Source: Marinifilum sp. D737
Lineage (GTDB): Bacteria > Bacteroidota > Bacteroidia > Bacteroidales > Marinifilaceae
Direction: 5' to 3'
DNA length: 64,000 bases
Assembly: GCF_026672275.1 (NCBI RefSeq)
Contig: NZ_JANQCD010000001.1
Coordinates: 1 to 64,000, forward strand
This document shows, piece by piece, positions 23,723 to 32,131 of this stretch (position 1 is the stretch's first letter; each line of letters starts with the position of its first letter). The notes under the pieces were generated by a model. It was not told where the DNA came from. It did no database searches and saw nothing but the letters and a program-made list of their open reading frames with translations. The position numbers and the translations under genes were made by a program.

Positions 23723-24493
23723 TTAGTGCTTACTTATCGGTTTTTCGAATTCTTTCAATTCCATTACACCATTATCCAACACGGCATAGGTAAAGTGTGT
23801 TACCCAATCGCCAGTATTGATGTATCTGCTTTTACCATTCAAATCGATATTGCAAGGCCAGTGGCGATGTCCGAAAATGAAATAGTCGAAATGTTCTTTT
23901 TTCAGTTCATCTTTGGCATAAAGCACCAACCACTCTTTGCCTTCGCCTCTAAATGTATCCGCTTCAATCTTGCCATTTTTAAGTCTGCTATGCCCCGACC
24001 AATTGTGAGCCAGCCAAATGGCAAAATTTGGATGAATCCTGGCAAATGACCATTGCAGAAACTTATTGGTAAAGATCTTTTTCAGAATCTTATATCCCTT
24101 ATCGTATGGCCCTAATCCATCGCCATGTCCCAAAAAGAATTTCTTGCCCTGAAGTTCGGTTTTTACAATATCACGATGAACGATTACGCCAGTTTCGCTT
24201 GGCAAATAATCAAACACCCATATGTCGTGATTTCCGGTAAAGAAATGCACAGGAATACCCGAATCGGTAATTTCGGCCAGTTTTCCTAATACACGGGTAA
24301 ATCCTCTTGGTACGGTACGTTTGTACTCGAACCAGAAATCGAAAATATCACCCATAAGGTAAATTGCTTCGGCATCTGCTTTAACAGTATCCAACCACTT
24401 TACAAACAACAATTCACGTTCGCGATTATTCTTTAAAGCGGGTGCTCCCAAATGCACATCCGATGCGAAATATATTTTTTTGTTTTTACTCAT
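23723..24493 (-). CDS. lpxH: UDP-2,3-diacylglucosamine diphosphatase (LpxH type)
   Basis: 256 residues of the metallophosphoesterase fold. Metal-binding motifs run in the usual order: ASDVHLG near residue 10, MGDIFDFWFEY near 47, FTGNHDIWVFD near 85, GHGDG near 120 and FGHRHWP near 205. LpxH hydrolyses UDP-2,3-diacylglucosamine to lipid X in lipid A synthesis at the cytoplasmic face of the membrane. The length fits LpxH. It is followed on the same strand by nothing closely linked; the gap to rmuC is 277 bases. Confidence 0.92.
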   Translation of the reverse strand: MSKNKKIYFASDVHLGAPALKNNRERELLFVKWLDTVKADAEAIYLMGDIFDFWFEYKRTVPRGFTRVLGKLAEITDSGIPVHFFTGNHDIWVFDYLPSETGVIVHRDIVKTELQGKKFFLGHGDGLGPYDKGYKILKKIFTNKFLQWSFARIHPNFAIWLAHNWSGHSRLKNGKIEADTFRGEGKEWLVLYAKDELKKEHFDYFIFGHRHWPCNIDLNGKSRYINTGDWVTHFTYAVLDNGVMELKEFEKPISKH

Positions 24494-24590
24494 GAGAAAG
24501 TATCATGTACTTAAAATGCCTAAAGTTTAAAAGTAATGAAAATTAGTTTTCACCTTTGTACTTTAGGCACTTAATAATATTTTAGTTGTA

Positions 24591-25745
24591 TTACTTTACG
24601 TATTCAGCAACTTTTTCTTCCAATCTTCTTGCAAAAAGATCCTTACCAACAATTTCACCTCTTTGGTCGATTAGGTAGTTAGCAGGCACTCTTTGTACGT
24701 TTAACAAGCGAACCGCATAAGAACTTCCGTTTTCAGGATCACAAACATTTGTCCAGTTCATCTTGTCTTCTTTAATTGCTTTTTTCCAAAGCTCTTCATC
24801 CTGGTCAACAGAAATCTGGTAAATTCTTAAACCTTTGCTTTTATACTTGTCGTAGATTTTCTTAAGCGTTTTATTTTGCTTACGAGAGTTTGGATCTTGA
24901 GATGCCCAGAAACTCAATACAATAAATTTCCCTTTTAAAGATGATAGAGCTACGTCCTTACCATTGGTGTCAGGCAATTTGATTTCAGGAAAACTAGCCC
25001 CTTTTTCTTCAATCATCTTGGCAATGTTTAGGTTGGACATTCTCTTTTCAAGAGTTTTGTAGTTGGCTAAAATTGCTTTGGTATATTCATGTTCAGGGTA
25101 AAGCGCTCTCATCGATGAAGCTACAATTTTCACAAACTGAATGTCCTTGTTCTCATTTAAAGTGAAAGTATTTTTATCAATTTTTTGATACAATGCCATG
25201 TAGCTTGCCAAAGAAGTAGCATTTTGCATGATAAAGTCGATAGAGAATTTTCTTTGTGCCTGAATAGCTTCAATATATTCAGCCACTAAGTTTTGTGATA
25301 CAGTTGAGAAATCAGCATCATTTTTCTTTTCTTCCAATTGCTTGCGGATTTTAGCAACTTTGGCTTTGGTAACATTTAAAGTATCGTTAATTTGTTTTAC
25401 CAGTTTCGAACCTTTCGATCCTTCAACGATATACTTTTTATTCATGTTTTCGGCCTTGCTATACACCAACATGTTGTCATTTTCTTCAGCCAAAAGGGTA
25501 AGCAATTTACCGTTTGATAAGCGCAACAAATAAAATTCAGGTTGTGTAAGGTTCAAATCAAATTCAAATCGACCTTCTTCGTCAAGTTTTATCGAATCAA
25601 CAGTAGTTGTACTGGCAACATGTAAATGATCCAAATACAAAGTTTTACCTTCTGCGTTATCGATTTTACCTTCGATGCTTACATTTCCTTTTTGGGCACA
25701 AGCCCAAAATAAAACTAGTGGAAGTACAAATAATAGTTTTCTCAT
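24591..25745 (-). CDS. Thioredoxin-fold (TlpA/AhpC-like) lipoprotein lacking the CxxC active site
   Basis: 384 residues with a lipoprotein signal (LVLFWACAQ, Cys16). An N-terminal beta-rich DUF4369-like domain (about 20-120) is followed by a helical segment and a C-terminal thioredoxin fold (about 245-384). The place where TlpA proteins have WCxxC reads FWASQDPNSRKQNKT, so both redox cysteines are absent. It is therefore unlikely to act as a thiol-disulfide oxidoreductase in the usual way, and may be a binding or stress protein of the envelope. Many Bacteroidota encode several such paralogues. The gene is divergent from ribF. Confidence 0.82.
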   Translation of the reverse strand: MRKLLFVLPLVLFWACAQKGNVSIEGKIDNAEGKTLYLDHLHVASTTTVDSIKLDEEGRFEFDLNLTQPEFYLLRLSNGKLLTLLAEENDNMLVYSKAENMNKKYIVEGSKGSKLVKQINDTLNVTKAKVAKIRKQLEEKKNDADFSTVSQNLVAEYIEAIQAQRKFSIDFIMQNATSLASYMALYQKIDKNTFTLNENKDIQFVKIVASSMRALYPEHEYTKAILANYKTLEKRMSNLNIAKMIEEKGASFPEIKLPDTNGKDVALSSLKGKFIVLSFWASQDPNSRKQNKTLKKIYDKYKSKGLRIYQISVDQDEELWKKAIKEDKMNWTNVCDPENGSSYAVRLLNVQRVPANYLIDQRGEIVGKDLFARRLEEKVAEYVK

Positions 25746-26066
25746 ACTATGGATTAGATTGTGTTATTTAAATTGCTAAAATTCTTGGTTTCGCTATCAA
25801 ATAATTTATAATCAAAAGCTTTGGCTGATTTGATTTTAAGCTGTCAAATTTTCAAAGCAAATGGGCTGCGAAACTTCAGGCGGAAATTTACTAATAATTT
25901 CCTGTATAATCATTATCAAGCAATGCGAGATATTGAAGGAATCGATCATGTTCGGGAATTTTTCATATTTTTGCTTTCAGATTAAAAAGGTGAAATTTTC
26001 TGGCTTGAAATAAAGATGGGATGGATAATTTAGATTGAATTTCACCACATACAACTGATATTACTG
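25746..26066. other. Divergent promoter region, 321 bases
   Basis: AT-rich gap between a leftward lipoprotein gene and rightward ribF. TATTTTTG at 25966-25973 is a good minus-seven element (TAnnTTTG) for ribF. I looked for an FMN riboswitch and saw no matching conserved core. Nothing else was recognised. Confidence 0.5.
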
Positions 26067-26999
26067 ATGAAGATATATACGGATCTTAAAGATTTTTCTG
26101 CTCTAAACCCTGTGGTAACCATTGGAACTTTTGATGGTGTTCATTTGGGACACCGAAAAGTAATACGTCGTTTGCAGGAATTGGCGCACAAAGTGAATGG
26201 AGAAACCGTAATTTTTACTTTTTATCCTCATCCACGCTTGGTCTTGAGTGAAGAGAATAATGGATTACGCTTGATCAACACACTGGAAGAAAAGAAGGTT
26301 TTGCTTGAGGCGGCTGGTATCGATCATTTGGTAATATATCCTTTTACCAAAGAGTTTTCGAAACTTTCGTATGTTGAGTTTGTAGAACAGATTTTGGTAA
26401 AACAGTTAGGCATGAAATACCTGGTGGTTGGCTACGATCACCGTTTTGGTCACAATCGCCAAGGAAAGTACGAAGATTTAAAGGTTTTTGCCGATCAGTT
26501 GAACTTTAAAATCGAGCGCCAGGATGTTTTAAATATGGATGCCATTAATGTTAGTTCAACCAAAATCCGTAAAGCCATTGGCGAAGGCGATATTAATACT
26601 GCCAATAAATATTTAGGCTACCGGTTCTTTATCAAGGGAGATGTGGTTGATGGGAAAAAATTAGGAAGTAAAATTGGCTTTCCTACTGCCAATATCGATC
26701 CGCAGGAAAGTTACAAACTGGTCCCAAAAGATGGAGTTTACGCCGTTAAAGTTGATGTTGATGACAAGCGCTATTTGGGCATGTTGAATATTGGTGTTCG
26801 ACCAACTGTAAATAATCAGTTGGACAATCGATCAATCGAGGTTCATATTCTTGATTTCGATCAGGACATTTACTACAAGAACATTACCATCCATTTCTAC
26901 AAAAGAATTCGCAACGAACAGTTTTTTGCATCAATTGATGAGTTAAAAGCACAGCTGGCAAAAGACAAGGAAGCGGTTGTTGAATTGTTAGGGAAATAA
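26067..26999 (+). CDS. ribF: Bifunctional riboflavin kinase/FAD synthetase RibF
   Basis: 310 residues. The N-terminal FAD synthetase (nucleotidyltransferase) half has GTFDGVHLGHRKVI near residue 20 and the ISSTKIR-like VSSTKIRKAI near 165. The C-terminal riboflavin kinase half has GSKIGFPTANI and the NIGVRPT segment. It converts riboflavin to FMN and FMN to FAD in the cytoplasm. Length and domain order are normal. A GTAGAGAC-family hairpin lies just after the stop. Confidence 0.97.
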   Translation: MKIYTDLKDFSALNPVVTIGTFDGVHLGHRKVIRRLQELAHKVNGETVIFTFYPHPRLVLSEENNGLRLINTLEEKKVLLEAAGIDHLVIYPFTKEFSKLSYVEFVEQILVKQLGMKYLVVGYDHRFGHNRQGKYEDLKVFADQLNFKIERQDVLNMDAINVSSTKIRKAIGEGDINTANKYLGYRFFIKGDVVDGKKLGSKIGFPTANIDPQESYKLVPKDGVYAVKVDVDDKRYLGMLNIGVRPTVNNQLDNRSIEVHILDFDQDIYYKNITIHFYKRIRNEQFFASIDELKAQLAKDKEAVVELLGK

Positions 27000-27010
27000 A
27001 ATCTGTACTT

Positions 27011-27038
27011 GTAGAGACGCAAGGCCTTGCGTCTGTAC
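27011..27038. repeat. GTAGAGAC-family hairpin after ribF
   Basis: GTAGAGACGCAAGGCCTTGC plus GTCTGTAC forms a stem of 12 bp with one mismatch. There is no T-run. Confidence 0.7.
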
Positions 27039-27060
27039 TGGGAATTACAAATAATCTGTG

Positions 27061-27501
27061 TTACGTCATTGCAAAATTTTCTTTGTTTAGTTTTATCCAG
27101 AAAAATAATATCCAGATATATTTACCTCTGTTATTAGCTATAAAATTATGATATGTTTCGGTATCAATAACAGTTGCATAAACAGAGTTTTTGAATTTTG
27201 CATTTGCAATATAAATGTAAAGGTCGGATGAATTTGAACGGTACTTATTCAATGCGTCCGTTTGTTCAACGAGTTGTAGTGTTCTAACATTAAAAAGTTC
27301 CTTTAATTGTTTTTCCTGTAAAGAATTGAAATGTAAATTTGAAGAATATACACCATTAGCGATATCTCTATCAATTAAATAGGTTCTATAATTTTTTATT
27401 ACTTGATTTGTTAAACATCGTTTTCCCAATAATTGAAAACTTAGGATTTGAAAGCATACCAAGCTAGTGATTATTAATGTTGTAATTCGAATGTATTTCA
27501 T
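27061..27501 (-). CDS. Hypothetical protein with an N-terminal membrane segment
   Basis: 146 residues that I do not recognise. Residues 7-25 form a signal peptide or single membrane anchor, followed by a mostly polar region with many Asn, Lys and Tyr, and a hydrophobic patch (YIWILFFWIKL) near the C-terminus. The gene is more AT-rich than its neighbours ribF and the pyrophosphatase gene and stands alone, which could reflect transfer or weak selection. It may be a real, lineage-specific gene; a spurious frame cannot be excluded. Confidence 0.5.
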   Translation of the reverse strand: MKYIRITTLIITSLVCFQILSFQLLGKRCLTNQVIKNYRTYLIDRDIANGVYSSNLHFNSLQEKQLKELFNVRTLQLVEQTDALNKYRSNSSDLYIYIANAKFKNSVYATVIDTETYHNFIANNRGKYIWILFFWIKLNKENFAMT

Positions 27502-27547
27502 TTTATAAAATTAAAAACATTACGCTGATATTTGTAATTTGTTTATT

Positions 27548-27573
27548 GATAATCTCACTTAGAGTGAGAATAT
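27548..27573. repeat. Short inverted repeat
   Basis: ATCTCACTTAGAGTGAGAAT is an 8-bp palindromic stem with a three-base loop, about 50 bases upstream of the hypothetical gene that ends at 27061. It could be an operator. Confidence 0.4.
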
Positions 27574-27624
27574 CAAACTAACAGAAAAGAGGCCATTGAG
27601 TTATTATATAATTCGTAATTCCTA

Positions 27625-27661
27625 ATTAAAATAAAACAACCCCGAAGATAATCCCCGGGGT
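27625..27661 (-). terminator. Terminator after the membrane pyrophosphatase gene
   Basis: On the minus strand ACCCCGGGGATTATCTTCGG closing with GGT is followed by TGTTTTATTTTA, a GC stem with a T-rich tail about 30 bases after the stop. Confidence 0.8.
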
Positions 27662-27691
27662 CATAAATGTCATATCATCGAACTCAGGTTA

Positions 27692-30211
27692 CTAGTTTTT
27701 ACTAGCCTCAACTTTTACGTTTTCCTGGTGATTTGTCCCAGGTTCTTTTGCTTTGGCTTCAGGATTGGGATTTCCTTCACCAATTGGCTTATCAGGAATT
27801 CTCATTCCATAGAAAGAGCGATACACAAAGAATAAGCCTATAATCAAGAATAATGTTCCAATGTAAGGTGCAATATTTGTTGCCCCGGTTTTATCAGCTT
27901 TAACAATTAATTCTATGGCAATTTCTGCAGCCAACAATCCAAATAAAGTTGAAAACTTAATAATTGGATTTAACGCAACGGAAGTAGTATCCTTGTAAGG
28001 ATCACCAACTGTATCACCTACAATGGTTGCATCGTGAAGAGGAGTGTTTTTCTCTTTCAAATCAACCTCAACCACTTTTTTGGCGTTATCCCATGCGCCA
28101 CCGGCATTTGCCATGTACATTGCCTGGAATAGACCAAAAATTGCGATAGATATTAGATAGGCCACAAAGAAATTAGGACTGAAGAATGCAAAGGCCAAAG
28201 TTAAACTTAGGATTACGGCAAAAATATTCCACATTCCTGTTTGTGCATATTGAGTACAGATTTTTACAACATTTTTAGAATCTTCAATATCAGCTTCAGT
28301 TTTGTCCAGATTGATATTTTTCTTGATGTACTCAACTGCACGATAAGCTCCGGTAGTAACTGCCTGCATTGATGCACCAGAGAACCAGAAAATTACTGCA
28401 CCACCTGTAATTAAACCTAGAATAACAGAAGGGTCGGTTAGTTGAATTTGTAATAATGATTCTCCTGTAGAAAGAATAGTTCCTTTTAAAAGTAAGATAA
28501 TGGCGAAAATCATGGTTGTAGCACCAATAACCGCGGTACCAATTAATACAGGCTTTGCTGTAGCTTTAAATGTATTACCAGCAGAATCGTTTTCTTCCAA
28601 ATTGTGCTTTCCTGTTTCAAAATTCGGCTCAAAACCAAAATCGTTGTTAATTTCTTCTTTAATATTTGGAATTTTTTCAATTTGCGATAATTCAAAAACA
28701 GATTGTGCATTATCGGTTACCGGACCATAACTGTCAACAGCAATGGTTACAGGTCCCATACCTAAGAAACCGAAGGCAACCAAACCAAAGGCAAAAATTC
28801 CCGGATACTCACCAAAAATTGCAATATCTTGAACGGTGTAGAATGCAATAGCCATTAAAGCCATCATAACCATTCCTTTCCAGAAAGCAGAAAAGTTACC
28901 AGCTACCATACCTGAGAGTATAGTAAGAGATGCTCCACCTTCACGAGAAGCAGTTACAACTTCCTGTACATGGCGAGAACCAGAACTGGTAAAAGCTTTG
29001 GTTAATTCGGGAATTACAGCTGCTGCGAGTGTACCACAAGAAATAATAGTAGATAATTTCCACCACAATCCTTCCGGAAGATCAGAAATCAGTACATAAC
29101 TTAAAGCATATGTAACTACAATTGAAATAATTGATGTAATCCATACCAAAGCAGTTAAAGGAGCTTCAAAATTGAATTTATCTAGTTTGCTGTATCTAGC
29201 TTTTGCGATAGCTTGATTAACCAGATATGCAAATACCGATGTGAAAATCATTAAGACACGCATGGCAAAAATCCATACAATTAAAGTAGATGCAAAACCA
29301 ACATTTGGTATTAAACCAGTTTCCCCAAACATCAAAATAATGAAAGTAATTAAGGCAACACCAGTTACACCATAGGTTTCAAAACCATCGGCAGTTGGTC
29401 CAACACTATCTCCTGCGTTATCGCCTGTACAGTCGGCAATTACACCTGGGTTTCTTGGATCATCTTCTCCAATCTTGAATACGATCTTCATCAAATCAGC
29501 CCCAATATCAGCAATTTTGGTAAAGATACCACCGGCAATTCTAAGGGCAGAAGCACCAAGCGATTCTCCAATTGCAAAACCAACGAAACATGCACCAGCA
29601 CTTTCGCCAGGAATGAACAGAAGAATGGCAATCATCATGATTAGTTCAACGCAAATCAATAGTAAACCAACACTCATACCTGCCTGAAGAGGAATAGACA
29701 TTACGTCGAAAGGCTTTTTCTTTAATGCAGCGAAAGATGTTCTACTGTTTGCATAGGTGTTAATTCTGATTCCGAACCATGCAACACCATACGATCCAAG
29801 AATACCAAGAACGGTCCATAGAAGAATCAGTAAGGTTTTAGGAATGCTTAAATGAGCTAATGCCAGGAAGTAATAACCAATAGCAACACCAATAATCAAG
29901 AATAGAATAATCAGGAATTTACCTTGCTGCAACAAATAGGTTTTACAGGTTTCGTAAATAATATTTGAAACTTTTGCCATTGATTTGTGCGTAGGAAGTT
30001 TTTTGATGCGATTAAACTGCACCATCCCAAACAATAAACCCAAGACAATGATGATAATTCCGTAGAGGAGCAAGTCCCAGCCATTCATGCCTCCAATTCC
30101 ATCAAAGACACTTTGTCTTAAATCAGGAACTACCAAATCGGCTTCACTTGCGAAAGTTGCGAACGGTGCACACAAAACCCCGAACACAAGTAGTAATAAT
30201 GCTTTCTTCAT
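27692..30211 (-). CDS. hppA: Membrane-bound proton/sodium-translocating pyrophosphatase, divergent type
   Basis: 839 residues, longer than the usual 650-770, with about 16 hydrophobic helices and a possible extra N-terminal signal-like helix. Catalytic motifs include DDPRNPGVIAD, CTGDNAGD and, near the C-terminus, DATIVGDTVGDPYKDT. GNTFKA has Lys where potassium-dependent enzymes have Ala, which suggests K+-independence. ADGFETYG keeps the Glu seen at the ion gate in Thermotoga-type enzymes. The usual DVGADLVGKVE motif reads DIGADLMKIVF, losing its Glu. It couples pyrophosphate hydrolysis to ion export; whether H+ or Na+ is not certain. Confidence 0.93.
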   Translation of the reverse strand: MKKALLLLVFGVLCAPFATFASEADLVVPDLRQSVFDGIGGMNGWDLLLYGIIIIVLGLLFGMVQFNRIKKLPTHKSMAKVSNIIYETCKTYLLQQGKFLIILFLIIGVAIGYYFLALAHLSIPKTLLILLWTVLGILGSYGVAWFGIRINTYANSRTSFAALKKKPFDVMSIPLQAGMSVGLLLICVELIMMIAILLFIPGESAGACFVGFAIGESLGASALRIAGGIFTKIADIGADLMKIVFKIGEDDPRNPGVIADCTGDNAGDSVGPTADGFETYGVTGVALITFIILMFGETGLIPNVGFASTLIVWIFAMRVLMIFTSVFAYLVNQAIAKARYSKLDKFNFEAPLTALVWITSIISIVVTYALSYVLISDLPEGLWWKLSTIISCGTLAAAVIPELTKAFTSSGSRHVQEVVTASREGGASLTILSGMVAGNFSAFWKGMVMMALMAIAFYTVQDIAIFGEYPGIFAFGLVAFGFLGMGPVTIAVDSYGPVTDNAQSVFELSQIEKIPNIKEEINNDFGFEPNFETGKHNLEENDSAGNTFKATAKPVLIGTAVIGATTMIFAIILLLKGTILSTGESLLQIQLTDPSVILGLITGGAVIFWFSGASMQAVTTGAYRAVEYIKKNINLDKTEADIEDSKNVVKICTQYAQTGMWNIFAVILSLTLAFAFFSPNFFVAYLISIAIFGLFQAMYMANAGGAWDNAKKVVEVDLKEKNTPLHDATIVGDTVGDPYKDTTSVALNPIIKFSTLFGLLAAEIAIELIVKADKTGATNIAPYIGTLFLIIGLFFVYRSFYGMRIPDKPIGEGNPNPEAKAKEPGTNHQENVKVEASKN

Positions 30212-30413
30212 AAGATTAAAAAATTAATTTGAATAGGTGAATTTCCTTTCAAATTATGCATTATTGTTTACCGAGTCAAGGCTTTTTTATAGAAATGTGC
30301 AATCAGAAAAACTTTCGTTGATTTGCTTTGTATCCTGATTTTGTTATATTTATGATGTCAAAATTAGTTCTGTTGCAAATGGGACTAATTTTTTTGTGCC
30401 TTTTACATACTGA

Positions 30414-30893
30414 TTAGTTGTAAACCCTAAGGATATTACCAGAAACACTGGTTCTGTATGATTTTAGTGGATATTTTGCGACAGATTCACTAGTAGGATA
30501 AGCTCCATTAGAAAATAAAAACTCACTGTTACATATAGGGCATTTACACGCTCCATTCCATTGTGTATTATCATTTGGATCATTTAATTCAACATGCTCA
30601 TTCGCTTCAACATCATGAGGACAAGTTGCGTCATAGGCATAATATTGATCATTTGCTTTATATATAAATATTCCATTCCCATTATATCCTAAGGTTTTGC
30701 CTTCATTATAATCGAAATATTCTGCTGAATTGTTAGATAATTGACTAAGATGTATTAGATCAAAGTTTGTATTAATTTTTCTGTATGGAACAACCTCATT
30801 AATATCGACTGCATCTGAACTACAAGAACAAATACTGATGCACAATGAAAATAAAACGAAAAAATATAGTAAATTTGATTTGTTGACTGACAT
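30414..30893 (-). CDS. Rieske-like [2Fe-2S] lipoprotein with CxH...CxxC ligands
   Basis: 159 residues from the ATG at 30893 (MSVNKSNLLYFF); an earlier ATG would give an implausible N-terminus before the signal peptide. The signal ends at a Cys (ICSCSSDA), suggesting a lipoprotein. CPHDV and, some 27 residues on, CKCPICNSEF correspond to the two Rieske motifs CxH and CxxH, but the second His is replaced by Cys (or the cluster uses CKC). The normal Rieske loop context (SNGAYPTSESVAKYPLKSY) follows. It may be an electron-transfer protein of the envelope. No partner gene lies nearby. Confidence 0.75.
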   Translation of the reverse strand: MSVNKSNLLYFFVLFSLCISICSCSSDAVDINEVVPYRKINTNFDLIHLSQLSNNSAEYFDYNEGKTLGYNGNGIFIYKANDQYYAYDATCPHDVEANEHVELNDPNDNTQWNGACKCPICNSEFLFSNGAYPTSESVAKYPLKSYRTSVSGNILRVYN

Positions 30894-30980
30894 AATTTTA
30901 TAGTTTGCATTAATAAACGCAGGTTGATCCTGATTATTATTGTGAAAGCGTAAAACTAACAATTAAATATCAGAACTCTC

Positions 30981-31445
30981 ATGGATGAAGGATGGGGAAA
31001 TATAATATATCTGATCATATTAGCGATTGTAGGAATTTTTAGTTCTATCAAGAAGAACAAAAAGAAGCCTGTTCCAATATCTCCGCCCGATGATGGAGAA
31101 ATAGCGGAGCAATCTGCTCCTCAAACTACAAAGCCGCAAAACGATTTTGAATCGGTATTTGAAGCTTTGTTGGGGCAACAAAGGCCCGAACCATATCATG
31201 AGGAAGAAGAATGGGAAACAGAAACTCCGGTTGCGGAACAAGAGGTAGTTTTAGATTCAGTTCCTGAGCAAAAGGATCCTCGGGAAAGTAGTATAGAATA
31301 TACTGAGAAGCGACAAATTTCTTCATTAGATGCTTTAAAAGATCTCTATCAGGAAGAAGCGGAAGAGGAGGAAGACGATGGGGAAGAAATTGATTGGCGT
31401 CAGGCGATAATTTACAAGGAAATTTTAGAGAGAAAGTACAATTAG
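30981..31445 (+). CDS. Hypothetical acidic protein with one N-terminal membrane helix
   Basis: 154 residues. Residues about 7-20 form a single hydrophobic helix followed by a basic patch (KKNKKKP), so the rest should face the cytoplasm. The remainder is rich in Glu, Asp, Gln and Pro, appears disordered, and ends in a short possible helix (WRQAIIYKEILERKY). I recognise no domain. Similar small, anchored, charged proteins are common in Bacteroidota without known role. It precedes greA by 177 bases and does not share an obvious promoter with it. Confidence 0.65.
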   Translation: MDEGWGNIIYLIILAIVGIFSSIKKNKKKPVPISPPDDGEIAEQSAPQTTKPQNDFESVFEALLGQQRPEPYHEEEEWETETPVAEQEVVLDSVPEQKDPRESSIEYTEKRQISSLDALKDLYQEEAEEEEDDGEEIDWRQAIIYKEILERKYN

Positions 31446-31514
31446 TATAATTTTTTAGTACTTTTATAAGTCCCAGTTTATACCGTATAAAAAGGAGCAT
31501 AAATATTAAATTTG

Positions 31515-31565
31515 TATATTTGTATTCCTGAAGAGTTCCGAGAAGTCGGGATTCTTTTTGTTTTA
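31515..31565 (+). promoter_or_regulatory. Candidate greA promoter followed at once by a terminator-like leader hairpin
   Basis: TATATTTG at 31515-31522 is a perfect TAnnTTTG minus-seven box; the minus-33 box is not clear. Only a few bases after the expected start, AAGAGTTCCGA pairs with TCGGGATTCTT (31531-31557) and is followed by TTTTTGTTTTA. This is a terminator shape inside the leader, 60 bases before greA. Confidence 0.5.
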
Positions 31566-31622
31566 TAGGTCTTTGGTGATCTGGGAATTAAGAAATCAAG
31601 AAAAAATAAATAGGAGGATATT

Positions 31623-32096
31623 ATGTCTGGTTATTCATATGTGACAGCAGATGGTTTAAAAAAACTAAGAGAAGAATTGGAACAGCTTGAGAACATTGAG
31701 CGTCCAAAAATTTCAAAGCAAATTGGTGAAGCTATCGATAAGGGGGACTTGTCGGAGAATGCCGAGTATGATGCCGCAAAAGAGGCTCAGGGTTTGTTGG
31801 AAGCAAAAATTGCCCAGTTGCGAGGAGTTATTGCCAACAGTAGAGTTATTGATGAAACTAAAATTGATACATCAAAGGTTCAGATGATGAACAAAGTTAC
31901 CATTAAGAACCAGAAAAATGGTGCAGTAATGACTTACACTTTGGTGTCGGAAAGTGAAGCTGATTTTAAGAAAGGTAAACTTTCTATCAATACACCAATT
32001 GCCAAAGGTTTAATTGGAAAGAAAGTTGGCGATGTAGTGGATATTCAGGTTCCTAATGGAATTATTCCTTTCGAAATCATCGAAATTTCTATCTAA
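31623..32096 (+). CDS. greA: Transcription elongation factor GreA
   Basis: 157 residues of normal length. The N-terminal coiled coil (about 10-75) includes the tip segment GDLSENAEYDAAKE with the conserved acidic residues that reach the RNA polymerase active site. The C-terminal FKBP-like domain holds ISINTPIAKGLIGKKVGDVVDIQVP. GreA rescues backtracked RNA polymerase by stimulating transcript cleavage. The HIT gene follows 35 bases later, so the two probably form an operon. Confidence 0.97.
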   Translation: MSGYSYVTADGLKKLREELEQLENIERPKISKQIGEAIDKGDLSENAEYDAAKEAQGLLEAKIAQLRGVIANSRVIDETKIDTSKVQMMNKVTIKNQKNGAVMTYTLVSESEADFKKGKLSINTPIAKGLIGKKVGDVVDIQVPNGIIPFEIIEISI

Positions 32097-32131
32097 TAGA
32101 AACAAATTGAAAACTTCTTAAAACAGATAAA

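Noticed and set aside
25746-26066. FMN riboswitch before ribF
   Set aside because: No conserved riboswitch core was found by eye; only a minus-seven box was seen.
27061-27501. Dismissal of the small hypothetical gene as noise
   Set aside because: Kept as a feature with low confidence because it has a signal-like N-terminus and 146 uninterrupted codons in an AT-rich gap.
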